Below, piece by piece: positions 30,714 to 45,700 of a stretch of 64,000 bases of DNA; positions within the stretch are counted from its first letter, which is position 1, and every line of letters starts with the position of its first letter. The DNA lies in assembly GCA_012064415.1 (NCBI GenBank), contig SSNU01000042.1:62001-126000 (forward strand), in the 5' to 3' direction. A program made the position numbers and the translations under genes. This DNA is from Gyrodactylus bullatarudis (lineage: Eukaryota > Platyhelminthes > Monogenea > Gyrodactylidea > Gyrodactylidae). Under the pieces are notes generated by a model. That model did no database searches, was not told the origin of the DNA, and worked only from the letters and a program-made list of their open reading frames with translations.

Positions 30714-33700
30714 CTAAATGTTGGAGCTTTGTGTACACTTTGAACGGGATAAGAAACAAGATCTAAGGGCCTCCCTAAAGTTAGTTGACATTATGCAATA
30801 GATGAAGAAGTTGGCTGGATACGTCATGACCAGAAATGCATTGGCCACTGATCGGAACTAAAAGATAAAAAAACGAAATCTAGATTATTTTCTTCAAATT
30901 ATATACAAATTTTTACAACTTTTTCGGCTACTTTGGCTGATTTTGAGAAAAGAATACTCTTGAATTGTATATTTTAAGTATTTTGCTCTGATAAACAAGA
31001 TTTCATTTGAAAATTATAATTTTTAAAAACGCGCCAACAAATTTTGAATGAATTTTACTACGATAATTGGTAAAATTCACGTTTATGATCAATCTGTATG
31101 ACTTTTTCGAATGTAAATTTAAAAGAATTTTGGAAAAATGTAATTAATATCTAACAAGATCTCTTACATTCTGAGTATGGCCATTGAATTTGTGAAAAAC
31201 TGATGAAAAAGGTCATCAAACAAATGACAATACGGTGGGAAATTTATCCATTTTTTAAGGGATAAAAATAAAATTTTAATTAACTTTTTCAACAGATAGA
31301 ACAAATCCCCATGGGTAGAAAGTTTATACATATTTTAATATTTTTTCTCCCTTGGTAAAAAAAAACTGTAACGACCAGCTCATTTAGGGATTATGAATAA
31401 AACGTGAATAGAATAAAAATATCAGTTTCATATTTATTGGTTATAGCCATAGGGTGTGTATGGATTATCTACAAAAATCGTATACAGACTGTACGAATTC
31501 CGTTAGTGGGGAACTTTTTTCTTGGAAATATATTATTTATATTTTATCACTCTATATTCCAATATATATACCGTGTACAGTGTGGATAGCTCATAAAAAT
31601 AATAAACTGTATTGCAGGGAATATATATATATGCCCAAGTCTCTAGGGAGTGAACAAAATCTTTAAGCTTGGTATTATCACATTGCAAAATTACGGGTGA
31701 ATAGAAAAAAATCTAGAATGAAAATAGCAATTTCAATCAGACTCTCTTTAAAGATTGAGAGAAAATATCATTTTTCAACTTTAAGACCAATTTTGAGGAT
31801 GATCCATTCTAAAAGCACGTTTAAATTTATGAGCATCTTATAGAAAATTCTACGTTCTTTCAAATGATACTAAACTTTACTCTGAAATGTCTAAGGATCA
31901 AGTCAAAATATTGGTTTATTCAAGTGAAGTTTACACCACCACTTTAAACAATTTGATATCCAAACCCTATATCTTTCTGATCAGAATTAAATTTCCTATC
32001 AAATGGTATGACCTACTACAAAGTATGTGGACAGAAGAAAAAATACATACATAAAAAAATACAAAGGGAGGTTGTGCCCTTTTCCATATGCCAAACCTGG
32101 GGGACATTTTTATTTTTATATTATTAGAAGTTACAAGGTGTATGCCAAATAAAAAGTTTACGATGACAAAAGAATACGATCGAGAATAGCTGTAGTAAAA
32201 ATTCTTATTGGCACCAGGAAATCTGCTAATTTTGTATTTAATTACAGGTGAAAGTCCTGTAAAGTGAGAAGAGATGAATAAAAATGGAACTCTTCCCTGT
32301 TTATATAGGGCAAATTTCAGTCGAATATCATTAGTTCCCTGTAAGGACCAATCAGAATCGAGGATTGGTCATGGGGAAACTTGGATGTTATTTTTTATCC
32401 TGCTCTAAGAACGCTCAAGAAATGAGTTTTTCTTATATTTGATTTCAATAGATATAAAGATATCATTTTTCTCTATCATATGATATAATTCTTTTCGTGA
32501 AATAACTTGAAATAATAAAATAAAAAATTTGATAAAATACTGTAGCAAAACTCATATCATTTGAAAAATTTGCAAATAAAGCAATATTGAAAATCTAGTG
32601 TAATTGAGAACTAATAGTGATGATAAGAAATTACTTCTTGTAACATTGTCGGTTTCCCCATCAGGAAATTAACCGTATATATTGTTATCTGAATGGTTGT
32701 TGGGATCTCTCCGATAAGGAACAAGATTAAAACGACAATCATCATCTTTGAGATTGGATCGCTCGATTCGCTCGGTATCTGGATCTTTTTATTGACAATG
32801 TTTGTCCCGGTTAATCCCTTGAGTTCGTGATCATTCACTTCGGTTGACTTTTGATTGGCCAGGATATAAGACAATTTACGGGCAGATTTGTTGTTGAGAA
32901 GACTCTTTCGTTTCTTCGATATTCGGTTTAGGGCAAAAACTAAAAATATTGTAAAAATGATCAAAACCATTGAGGGCCCGAAATGAACGAGAAATGTTCT
33001 GAGGATTAACCAGGTTAGACGATATTCAGCTGTCATATTTGTACACTTGTACAGAGATATCTTCATAGACAGCTTCCCAACATCACTGAGAGTTTTGAGT
33101 TCCTCCTGCAAATGAAAAAAGGGGGACATACATCAAGAAAATTTATTCGTAAAAACAAGAAATTTGATTTTGAATACAACAAAAATATTGCCCCTACTCC
33201 ATCACGAAAAAGAAATCTGTCGACATCACCTAAGCAACAAAAAAGAAAGGGGAAACAGAGAAGAGGATTATCAACTAATAATCAGACAATAGATGTATTC
33301 CTCACAGCCCCAAGAGTATGAGCACATTCAACCCCCATTGGTCAATCTTGGATGAATAATCGCTACTGGTCAGATTTTCTAATGTTCCTTAAACTTGCAT
33401 GTATAATATACATTGTATATAAATGTATCTAAAGTCAGTGTTTGGTCTGAAGAGAATCGACGATAATAAAGCTTTATTCACCAATAATCCTTCGTTCGTT
33501 CTTAACACTAGCATGACTTCGAGTCAGCAAGCTCAAGAAATTTGATGATACATTTTTATCATGAAATCGATTTTGATTGGTTTTTAGGAATCAAGGCAGG
33601 GAGATATAAATAGTATTCAATTAGTGTTTCACCATCAGTGAATCACCTATTCAATGGTCATTTTTAATTGGCTAGAAAGATCTGATCCCTAAACTTAGGG

Positions 33701-36700
33701 CTTCTTTACTTTGAACCGATTTTTCCCAGAAGTTTTCACTTTTCTTAAATTGGACGCTTTTAACTTTACACTCTTCGGTTCTAAACTATGAAATTCTGAA
33801 AAAAAACATAATAATTTGTCTATTAAAGATCAACAGAAATCCTACCTGAAAATCAAAAGTTTTATGAGCTCAAATTTCATTGACTGTCCAAATAATTATG
33901 AACTAATACCTGTAATAATTTAGGATTCTAAATCTGAAGAACTTTAGGATGATAATTCGTTTCTAAAGCCAGGGATTTCATGAAAGTTTACAAAAACCTC
34001 ATCAAGGTATCGAAATTTTTGTCCTATGGTTAACTTCTAGAGTTGAAATTTTTATTGATTTCAAGGTCTGAGAGGAATCAAACGTTATTTTTCAGGGTTA
34101 TCATTAGACGCAAAAGATAATCACTCTTATTCATTTTTTGAAAAAACACACCATTTACCTCTGAAAGTCCACTTTTTTATTTTTCGATCATTTTTACTGC
34201 TTGGAAATTGATAAATTTTGATCCGTTTAAAATAGTTGTAATATAAATAACACATTTCTAATTTAATATTTATTTTCTGGATTATTATTTTCAGTTACGA
34301 GATACAAGAATAACATTTTAACGTATTAAGTCAGTGAATAAGCTCAGTTGGTAGTGCATAACGTGAGCAGAAAAATATTCCCATCATTATTTATAAAGAG
34401 TAGGGGGGGAGGGGTACCAACATTGTTTAGTAAAAAACCAGTACATTTAATTTGCCATCAGTTCAAAATCGTCTATTATTCAATTCATGCGGAATAATAA
34501 TAATAGATCTTCAATCAAATGTAATTAGTCAGAATTATGCAATGAATTACATCATTGTTCAAGTAACGTACCGAAATTCTCATCTGTGGGAACAAACAAC
34601 GAAGCTGCCTGTTCAAGTTCTCTCACCAAATGATAAATGACAGACCTGTAAAAAAATCGCCATGATTTGACTTTTTTGGGCAAATTTTGTCACTTTTTTC
34701 TAGTTTTTGATCTGAACTTGTAGAGAATTTTATCTTGATTCAATCAGTACCACTAAGCCCTATTAAATCTTTCATCAAGAGAATAAACTTTGAAATTTTT
34801 AATGAAAAAAATAGTGTGACACCCTCTACCCTTTGTATTTTGGCCAATAGCTCAGCTGATGGATGTTCAAGAATGATTCTGAGGTCAGATTCGTGATCAG
34901 CATAAAATTTTGCAAATTTGAATGAATCAATGACGAATTCTATCTAATGTTTTTTTAGTGACTTTTTAAATTTAAACGCCCATAAGTGATAATAAACCAA
35001 GTTGACATGAAGATGAGAATTTACTATTTTTACAAAAATTTCGATATTTTTCTCCGGATTCAGTGAAAAAAATAATTTTTTGAATTCTAAAACGTAATGA
35101 GCTAATAAGATGTGGAAGTTTGAAAAAATTCCAAAAAATTCAATCTGACTAAAATTAGGCCGTTTTTTCAATTTCGGAAATGTGTAACCAAATTTTCACT
35201 GTTTTGAAGCAGTTTGGGGATGATAATTGGGATCAACATTAAACAAAGAATTCGAATATGGCCATAGAGATAGCGAAGATTTTACTGTTTCCGAGAAAAG
35301 TTTAACTTTCAGATTTTGGATAATTAGCCTTCGTGATAATCGAAAAATTCAAATGGTTCAATTTCTCACAGAAATGACGAATTTCAGTGAACTTCTACAG
35401 GTGAATTCGAATTCTCCGTCTAATTTTGATCCCTATCACTTAACTGCTTCGAATCATTGAAATCGATAAAAATTTTGGGATCAAAAGTTGAAAAAGTGGA
35501 TATTTGATGCACTTTCGAAATTCAAAAAACCGCCTAATTTTGGTCTGATTGAATTTTTTCGTATTTTCACATCATATTAGCTCATTCCGTTTTAGAATTC
35601 AAAATTCTCATCTTCATGTTAATTAAGTTTAGATAGAAATGTAATATTTTCTTTGAAGGAAAGCGAACTTCTAGCTTAGTCTTCAGACTGATTGTTTAAA
35701 TGTTTTGAATCGAAATAATTGACAATCAAAACTGAATAAACAAAAAATAATTATAAAATAAGTTTAGATATGATTGCGTATAATAAATCAAATAAATAAG
35801 CCTATAGAGTTGAATTTTATAACGGTAGCTTATCAGTGATAACCTCAAAAATAGTACCAAATAAAATAAAAAATCTCATAAACTGAAAAATGAGAAGAAA
35901 ATAGTACTTTGAAGAAAATTTAAGAGATTCTGAGTAAAAATAGTACTTCACAGTAAGTTCTTGCAAAATTTAGAAGTATTTAAATCTTGTGTCATCAAAA
36001 TTTCTGATTTCTGTCAAATATTTTTCACCATTTAACTGTTATAGCGCATATTTTTCAAAATATATCCTTTCAGTTTAAATTTTAAATTCTATGGAATAAT
36101 TTTGACGTGCTATCAGCTTAAACGATGAATCTAGTTGCTCATTCATCAATAATTTTGATTGGTCGTTTACTAGTTGAAGATTACTATTCGCTGAGACTTA
36201 ATTCAGAAAAATAGTACAAAAAAGTACCGGGACAACAATTCAGTGCAGAAATAGTACCAGCTATTCTTAAATTGGGATAAGATGGGCAGATTATTTCTTC
36301 AGATTATTGCAACTCAACCAGTCCTTTGTCTAGAGTAATAATAGACCAAATAGTACTTTTTTTGGGGCCCTAGTGATCACTGATCATCATAATAGCCTAC
36401 ATAGAACTAGGTTGCTGAATCGTCCAAAGAAACATTTAATCTTGCATTTAAACATTTACGCAGATTAGGGAAATTTTGAAAAATTAATGAATTTCTCATG
36501 TTCCTTGATAGAGACAGAGAAAAAAAATCAATGTCTTTAATGAATTTTCCCTTGGATTTTTAAAACTTGAATACAAGGACTAATTCCCCTGGAATAACAC
36601 AGTGGAAATTAACCAATAGACAACTGTAAGAGTATCAAATTACAGATAAAAAACTTTTGATTTTCAAGATAGCTAAGAATATTTATTAAGAATTGATAAT

Positions 36701-39700
36701 TACAATTATTTGAGACTATATCTAAAGATAAATTCTTAACCATTAGATATTAATAGGGGTAAATTTTGTAAATTTTTGAATTTCTACTTAGTGTTTAAAG
36801 ATTTTGAATTATCGAAATTTCAAGTAGTGAAAAGGATTTTAAAAATCCGAATTCAACTCCCAAAGGTTGATTAGGTTAAGCTTTAGAACAGATTTAGCAA
36901 AATCGATTTTTGTCTCTTATCTTGATCCTGAAAAAAGGTCTTTGTCGAAAAAAAATTTCGGCGCCAAGTTCAAAAAAATCGGATTTTGGCAAAAGTTAAT
37001 TTTGCTGTAAAAAAATCCTAGATCAATTTGTTTTGGTTCAAGTTAAAACAGAAATTCTAGTGAGTAACTTTTAGTCAATATATTCGTTTAGTGATTAAAG
37101 AAAAAACGTAAAGATTTTCTTCCCTTCACTAATATTTCCCCTCACGAGACTATCTGAGTATACACTCGCATGTGTATATAAATGTTCTTTCGTAGATATT
37201 TAGTATAATGGGGAAGAGTGAAAAAATGTAGATATAATTCTCTCTTTCCTCTATCATCTAGTACAGCTGGATTTGTTTTGGGAGTGTCATGCGAGTTACT
37301 TAATGACGAATTTTCCATTAAAAATCTATCTAAAAGTATAGAGTTGAATAATCTTAAACTTTTGATAGTCCCTGAGAAGACTCAATTTCACTATTCTTAT
37401 TCATTCTTTAACCCGCCATTACAGTGTACTGGTAGCATTTAAAGCTTTAATAAATAACCAGCAGTTTCATCTTTTTAAGTTTCTACTTAACAGATAATAT
37501 TTCACGCCAATCGTTTTAAATTTGTTTAAAAATTTGGCGTAAATTCAAACGTCCGCATCTGATTGATCTGAATGGTTAATTTACTACAAACCCAAGGTGT
37601 AATCTTTTGTGTGAGTATTTCTGAAACTAATAATAATTACAAGGCAAATATCTAACATTTGAATTAGAGAGAGGTAAATTTTTTAACAATCGGATGTGAA
37701 AAGCTCATTTTAATGAGAATTTTTCAACGTAAGAAAGTTCCTATTAAACCATGTACTCTAAATTTTGCTTAGATAACCCAAATCGCAATTGAAAATGCCG
37801 ATTTTTGAATGAGCGCCAACCATTTTCAATGAAATTTTCTACTACAATCGATTAAAATCTAAATTTTGAGCCGTTTGAATGCACTGCATATTCTTAAATA
37901 TGTGTTACAGTATATTCTTAAAATTAGTTTTTTTATGAATATCCTAGTACAATCTTAAAACCAGTACAAAACTAGTAAATCCTTAAAATAATTTAAATTT
38001 CAAGGAAACACTAATTTCGTACTGAGCTTGTCTAGTTAGTCTTTTCTCTTATTCAGAAGTTTCAAGATACTATCACTAAAATTGTTCACATTTTTTTACC
38101 ATCTGATTTGAAAACAACAACTCAAATAGAAATTTATCAGACTTTAAGAGAACTGTGTTGAGAGAGCAAACCAGGACATTCAACCCAAGCTTACATGTAA
38201 CACATCTTTATCATCAAAGGATCCAGAACCAGACTTTGGACACCTCATTATTGACGAAGGTACGAATTTACTATCGAAAATCCCAAAATTCTATCGAGCA
38301 AGAGAAGATCCTGGACATCTTAAAGAGGTTATATTGGTTCTAGTAAAGGGACTTAAATAATTGGTATCAGGTTGGTATTTCTTGATGGTAGATTTACCTT
38401 GGAAAGGTTAACAGTATTCCCAGAGGTATTTATGAATCCAGAAGACTTGACCAGAAAAAAACTTCCAACACGATCGACTGCAATAGGAAATCTTCTGAGT
38501 TCTGGAAAAGGATTTTAGAGGTGCAATTACAGTAAATACTGCAGAATACTTGATGTAATTGTACAAATAGAGGTCTTTGGTGTAATTCAAAGTGTTATCA
38601 TTCCCTCTTTTATTCAAATAAATAAATAATTTTTTGGAATATTTTATGTTAAAAAAATTTAGCTTAGACTGGAAGCATTAACAGTGTTCAGGTCTAGTGA
38701 TAGTATCTTGAAACTTCTGAATAAGAAAAAAGACTAACTAGACAAGCTCAGTACGAAATTAGTGTTTCCTTAAAATTTAAACTATTTTAAGGATATACTA
38801 GTTTTGTACTGGTTTTAAGATTGTACTAGGATATTCATAAAAAAACTAATTTTAAGAATATACTGTAACATATATGACTCGCCCTACTCTGAATGATCTA
38901 ATAATAATTGGGTTAAAATGATAAAATTCTATTGGACTCACCATCGGCATGGTATGTTCGATTGCATAATGAAACGACAGCGAAACGTAAGCATGGATAT
39001 GAAAGATTACATCGGCTAGAAAGAGGCCAAACATCATGAGTAGGACCTGTTTTTGTTTACAAACATCTCTTTTGTTTGCTTCCATTGGTCTGAAATTTTC
39101 AGAGTAAGAACATGTTTTTAAAGCTACTTCAGTTGGTTTTATGGATTAATATAGAGAATTGTTTAAAGACTTAAAAATTCACTGGGAAATTGAATTACTC
39201 CTATTGTAGTCTATTGTCAGCAGATAATATACCATACTTTTTATGACTGAGAATATAGTTTTAAAGAATGAATAAATTTGTCATTTTTTTGTCAATATGT
39301 TCTAATTTTTGATGAAATAACACCTCTCATAGGAATAAAGTTAGTAGTGCTACCTTAAAATTAAATTTTTTTTCATTAGACTGAATTATCTATAATTCTG
39401 TGATGAGGAAACAGCTAACTCCTACTTTTGAGTACTCTTCAAAGATTTCCAAGGGTTAAAGTTTTTCGGTGAGACATAAAACCCGAGCTAGGACTAGGAT
39501 TAGCTTTAGCTTAATATGAAGATGGGAATTTAGGATTTTAACATCAAGAAATCGAATTTGATCAAGATTTTTTGGAATCTAGATCATGAGTGGTCCTCTT
39601 TCAGAAAACAGAAAATTTTTTTAGAAAAAATCAATTTTTAAGGAGACTACCGAAAATTTGAAATCTCAAAGTAGCGCCAAAATCCCATTTTTTTGAACTT

Positions 39701-42700
39701 TGAGTTGAAAATTTTTCCTGATTTCAATGTGAGAGAGCGATCAAAAGTTGATTTTTAAGAACACAATTAGTCAAAGAAACCGATTAACATCATAAAAATT
39801 TTGATAAACTCGTCACTTTTCAGGGATCTTGAAAAAATGATCAAAAAATAAATATTAATTTAGACACGATTATGGGGTGATTCTCGAAACCAGATTCAGC
39901 ATATTTAATTTCTTTGACTAATTGTGATCCCTGAAAAGTGACGAGTTTATCAAAATTTTTATGATGTTAATCGGTTTCTTTGATTAATTGTGTTCTTAAA
40001 AATCAACTTTTGATCGCTCTCTCACATTGAAATCAGGAAAAATTTTCAACTCAAAGTTCAAAAAAATGGGATTTTGGCGCTACTTTGAGATTTCAAATTT
40101 TCGGTAGTTTCCTTAAAAATTGATTTTTTCTAAAAAAATTTTCTGTTTTCTGAAAGAGGGCCTCATGATCTAGATTCCAAAAAATCTTGGTCAAATTCGA
40201 TTTCTTGATGAAAAAGAATTTTGTAAAAATCATAAATTCATATTGACTAGTTGAAGATGCAGAAATGTCACACCTTTTTAAATAAGACTCAAACTTTTGT
40301 ATCTAGCTAGTTAAGAAACAATTCAAACATCAAATCGACAACATTTTCAAACTCAATTCTAAATACTGAGATTTCTTTTTTAAAAATAGTAAAAATTCCT
40401 ATCCCCATGTCATCTTCTCATGTTTAACTCTAGATTCATTCTCTTGTAAGAATTGCCTACGTGAATAAAAACTCTACCACAAAGATTCTTATTCATGGTC
40501 CAATAAATCAGTCAAATCGTCATTAGTTTGAGTCTTATTTTTTAAAGGAAAAATCAAGAAATTCATGAGGGATAAAAAACAACGAAAATGCATAATCTTG
40601 GTAGATTAAACATGAAAAAAGTTTGTATGATATAATTTGACATTTGATAGCTGGCCAAGATGGAAATACACTAGGAGCACTACTTGGACTTATAATAATA
40701 ATAAAATGGCATACAAACAGGATAGCGATTAAAACGAATTTTTTTCTCTTCTTCTCGTTTGGATGAAGAATAGTTTAGGATAGCTTAACAAGACAGAGAT
40801 CATTTCAACGCCAAGAAAAAAAAGAAAGAAATACTGCTGTCTGATTAGAATCTTTCAACTTTTTTATATTTTTTGTTTTCTTCTCAAAAGAAAGACTGCA
40901 GAAAAAGAGTGGAATAAGAACAGATCCTCAAATTAAAATTGGATTTGCTGAATGAATTTCTTTTATACAGAATCATCTCGTAACATGATGAGAAGATAAG
41001 ACAACTGATTTATAACTCTCGATCAACTATTACTATAGACCAGCCAGGCATGGTGCTTTTGAAATACAGCTTATTTATGATTACACGGTGCAACAAAAAA
41101 TCACTTTACCTTCACAACCAGGCTGAATTTTTGATATGATGTTCAGTTTTTCACGCTGATTCTCATGGTGCTTTTGGTTTCTTCGTCAAAATTTTTTTAC
41201 TGCCACCATCGGCCGTTAAAGATTTTTTTGAGTTTTTCTCTTTCAAGAGCTGTAACTTTTCTCAACTATATGCTACGAAAACAAAATTGGTCTTAAAAGT
41301 TAGCCAAATAGTTATTCTATTTAGTTAATGTATTTGAAATATAATTTTGTTTTATTATTGAGCCGATTAAGCGGTTCAAATGCGAAAATTACAGTCTTTT
41401 ATTATTAATTGAGGATTGAAAACTCGTACGCAAATAAACTTTATATCAATTTGTTCATCTCATTGAGCTGATTTCGAATATATAAGTTTTATTTTTATTG
41501 GAGTTTCCTGTCGAAAGCTATGAGGTTTTAAAATTTCGAACATACCACTCATACATACGCACGGAGTAATTGGCATTGCGCACATATTTTAATTACCTTA
41601 ACACAGCATAGGAAACAAAATTATAGTAAGAGTTCATAAAGATTCCGAAAATTTACCAATCGCCACAATTTGACTTTAGATATAAACAAAATTATAACTA
41701 TAAAATAAGTTCTGATTTGTTTAATCCTTTCGGTGCCGATGGACATATATGTCCATCTATTTTAAACCTACATAATTTCGTTATTTTTCAATTTTTTTTC
41801 ACTTAATCATGAACTTTTTAACATTCTAATGATGTGTTTTTTTAACTATGTTCCATTTTTTTCTATTTCAAAATTGAAGATTTATTTAGAGAATTTTTTT
41901 TGATTTATTGAAAATTTTTTTTATAAGTTTTCCATGGGAAAAACAATGTTTTTCATTTTATAATTTAGGTGACCAATAGAATTCAACCTTGACTTTATGA
42001 TGAAGCTTTATTGGATTACGTAACTCGATGGTAGAAAGAGTTATTAACGTTCAAACTACAGGACATATATGTCCAAACGGCACTTAAAGGTATGGATAGT
42101 GAAGCAACATATAAAGAATCAAGAAAGGGAGATTTTTGGCAAGTTGTCTTAATTCCAGATGCTGAAAACTCTGATGAAGAATTAGAAGAGATTGAAGACC
42201 AAATTGATTATTTATGCTCGGCTCTTCCCTTATTCAATGAAACTCCTCTACAGGAAACGGTCCAAACTGTACCGATTATCCAAAACATGAGAGATACAAG
42301 ATTACATCCAAAAGTCAACATTACTTTCTCCCCAGATTAGATCAAACCGTTTGGGTCTTACTGGAAAATCTTTATTACAAGATAAAGATCTCAAGAAAAA
42401 AGGCAGAGGCAGCTACGATTTACTCTATTCGGAGTCTGAAAAACTTTACTTTCTAAGATGGTTTGACAACAAAGCTGTAACTTTCACTTCAACTTTTGCT
42501 GGTGCTGAGCCCATTTCAAATATTAAACGCTGGTGCTCCAAAAGCAGTAAAAGAATAGATGTACCCTATCCCGAAATCGTATCAGTTTATAACAAGTCAA
42601 TGGGTGGTGTTGATCTATTCGATTCTTTCATGTCTAGATACCAGCCAAACCACAGAGCAAAAAATTGGTAAGACTTTTTTTATTAACAATTATTATTTTA

Positions 42701-45700
42701 GGTACTTTGCTATATTCCAATGGGTTCTATTTGCATCAATCGTTAACTCTTGGCTGCTTTACAAAAGAAATAATGACAAGGAAGACTGTCTTGATTTACT
42801 GAACTTCCAACTAAATTTATCAGATGATTTAATCAAACAAGGCTTCGCAGAAATGAAGAAGTTTAAAATTCCCGTATCTGAAGAAGAAGGATGTACCACT
42901 CGCTCAAGAAAAAGTCTTAGGAAAAGTAATGAATCAATGCTTCAATTGTCCTGTGAGTCAGTTGCTTCTATGAAACATCTCCCAGCCAGAGTTGAGAATC
43001 CCAATTCACGCAAAGGCTGTTCAATCTGCAAAAGAAAGATATCTACCTATTGTATAACTTGTAACATGTTTTATTGTATTTCAAATGAAGAAAGCTGCTT
43101 TGTAATAGCTCACTCTTGAATAAATGCTGTTTATTCTGTATATTTTTGTTGATTTCATATTAAAGGGCCGTTTGGACATATATGTCCATTAAAATATCTA
43201 GAGGAAGAGGTTGGAATTCAAAAATTTCGTTTTTCTAAGAAACATGCAAAAAGAATTAGAAAGCTATCTTTATTGGTTTTCAAACGGCATCGAAAGGGTT
43301 AATTGGATAGAAATCCTACTTTTTGGTGATTTGAAGAAAAATATTCTGATGAAAAATTATTCTTATGAACAATATGGCTATTTTTCAAATTGCAATTTTT
43401 CGCTAAAATCCCATTTTTTCGAACTTTGAACTGAAATTTTTTACTGATTTGAAAGTGGGAGAGTGATCAAAAGAGTTTTTTCAAGATCAGGATTAAACAA
43501 GAAAATCAATTCAACTGAATCTCATCTGATGCATAGCCTTGTTATCGTTTGGGAGCGGAATTTCGATTTTTTAATCATTTTCACAACTTGAAAATAAGTG
43601 AAATTTCCATAATTCAAAATCTCTCAAATATGGGGTAACTGTCGGTAATTTAACGGTTCTAGTCAGCTTTCTTGTCTAATCTTGATCCTGAAAAACCTCT
43701 TTTGATCAACCTCCAACTTTCAAATCAACAAAAAATTTTCGGTTCAAAGTTCGAAAAAATGTGATTTTGGTGACAAATCGAAATTTGAAAAATGACCATA
43801 TTTTTCATCAAAATATTTTATTTCAGAAATTTTTTCTTCAACTGGTAAAAGTGGGCAACACGAGTAGGATTCCAAAAAATCTTTCACATATTTGAGTTTT
43901 TGATGAATAAGTTCAAATTATTCAAGTATTCTCAATAAATTCAACCAAAGGTATCTTGGACTTTTTGTAATTAATATTTAAATGTCAGTCTGAGGAGAAA
44001 CGATTGGACCATAACTCCCTCTTATAGCGAAACATTGACACGTCTTCTCAAAGAAGCTCATACAATAGTGTGTGTCTCACCTGAGAATATAGAACCAAAG
44101 ACTTTTGTTTACCAAAAAGGAAATTGGAAAAAAACTTCAAATAAAAAAGAAAAAAGGAATTTCTATATTCAAACAATTATCCCATCCAACAACTGGTCAC
44201 TTTAACTGCATAGTCTAAAGGATGTTAACGAAGCAATTTCATCTCTTCTTGAAAATATTTACACAGCACTTGTCCTCTTCTCTTGTTGACATTGAAATTC
44301 ATTTCGGCCTAGATGCGATATGCATTTTCACGCTCAGTAGGTATCCATTATATAGAATAGACACTCTGATTCTCCATTCCATAACTTATGAATCATAATT
44401 TCGATATCACTGATGAAATCAAAATAAAATAAATAATAATATCAATAAGGGTAAAGAGCTCTAATAAGTTTTTTAAAGATAATTTGTCAACATTTTCGTA
44501 GAAAATATTTTTCTACCACTTAAGTACTTGTCAGTAGTTACATTAAATTTATGGAAATGCAGGGATTTACTTTTAACTTCAATATATGGACTTCACCCCA
44601 GAAAAAAGTTTTTTCTCGAAGAAATTTCGTCTTTAGGAATTTCAAATCAGTAAAATCTCCTTTTTAACCCAGCAACTTGCAAATTTTAAATTATTCATTT
44701 TGGTAAACACTCAGTCATGGAAGAGGACTTGAGTACGTTCCACAGTACCTGAACTCGGTATTCTCAAAAGCTGTTTTTCAATAGCAAGGCAAAAACTGAA
44801 AGAATCGGATTAAAACTGAAGAAACATGAAAATTCAGACAGAAAGAAATTTTAATCTTCCATCTTCATTGATATAGATTGAGATGACGAAATTTCAGTCA
44901 AGTTTCATCGAATGTAATCTAACATCTATTTACATTCAGTAGCAATGATAAAATCCCATGCGTCTATTATCAACTGACCATGAATGTAAACAAATATATA
45001 TATTACAGGATGCTTTCGCTTAAAAGGGTGTTAAGAGATCTAATGGATTAAAATTTCTGATAAAAAGCCAACAATGCAGGACCATGTTAACATTCACAAA
45101 CTTTATTCCTAGCTAATCAAACGAGATCTTAATTAGCTGAACTCATATTTTTTCAGGATCAATAATCAACTATCGAAAGATTTCATTCTTTTCACTATTC
45201 ATTTTTGAGTCTTTCTTCATCTATTTTCCATAATAATGACTAAACTAGTCTAAATGTGGATTATTGAAACTAAACCAGTAACTCTATTTATTAGAAGTGT
45301 GACTTGAACTAATTCACGGAGCTTTTCTTACGAAGAAAAAATCTTTACATCTCTAGAATATATAATCTTTCAACAAAGTGATTTGATTTGAGGCAGTATA
45401 GGTATGAATTAAAAATTGCATTTGCATAAATAAACCATACGATTCAGAGTGATTATTATTACACTATAATGCAATAAATAGTTGATTGATAATTCAGTCA
45501 GTTGGTTGTGGTGTTGGCATTGAAAGATGAAAACTTCAAGTCAAAAATCAAACTAAAGATAAAGGTATCTGATGTTTTGATGATCTTTTGATGCTGAATT
45601 TCAGGAGATTAAGAATCTCTAATTAAAGATAAGAAGAAGCTTGAATGAAAAGGTTTTGAAAACCTGTCTTACATTGAAAACCTAATCGACATGAAGATAA

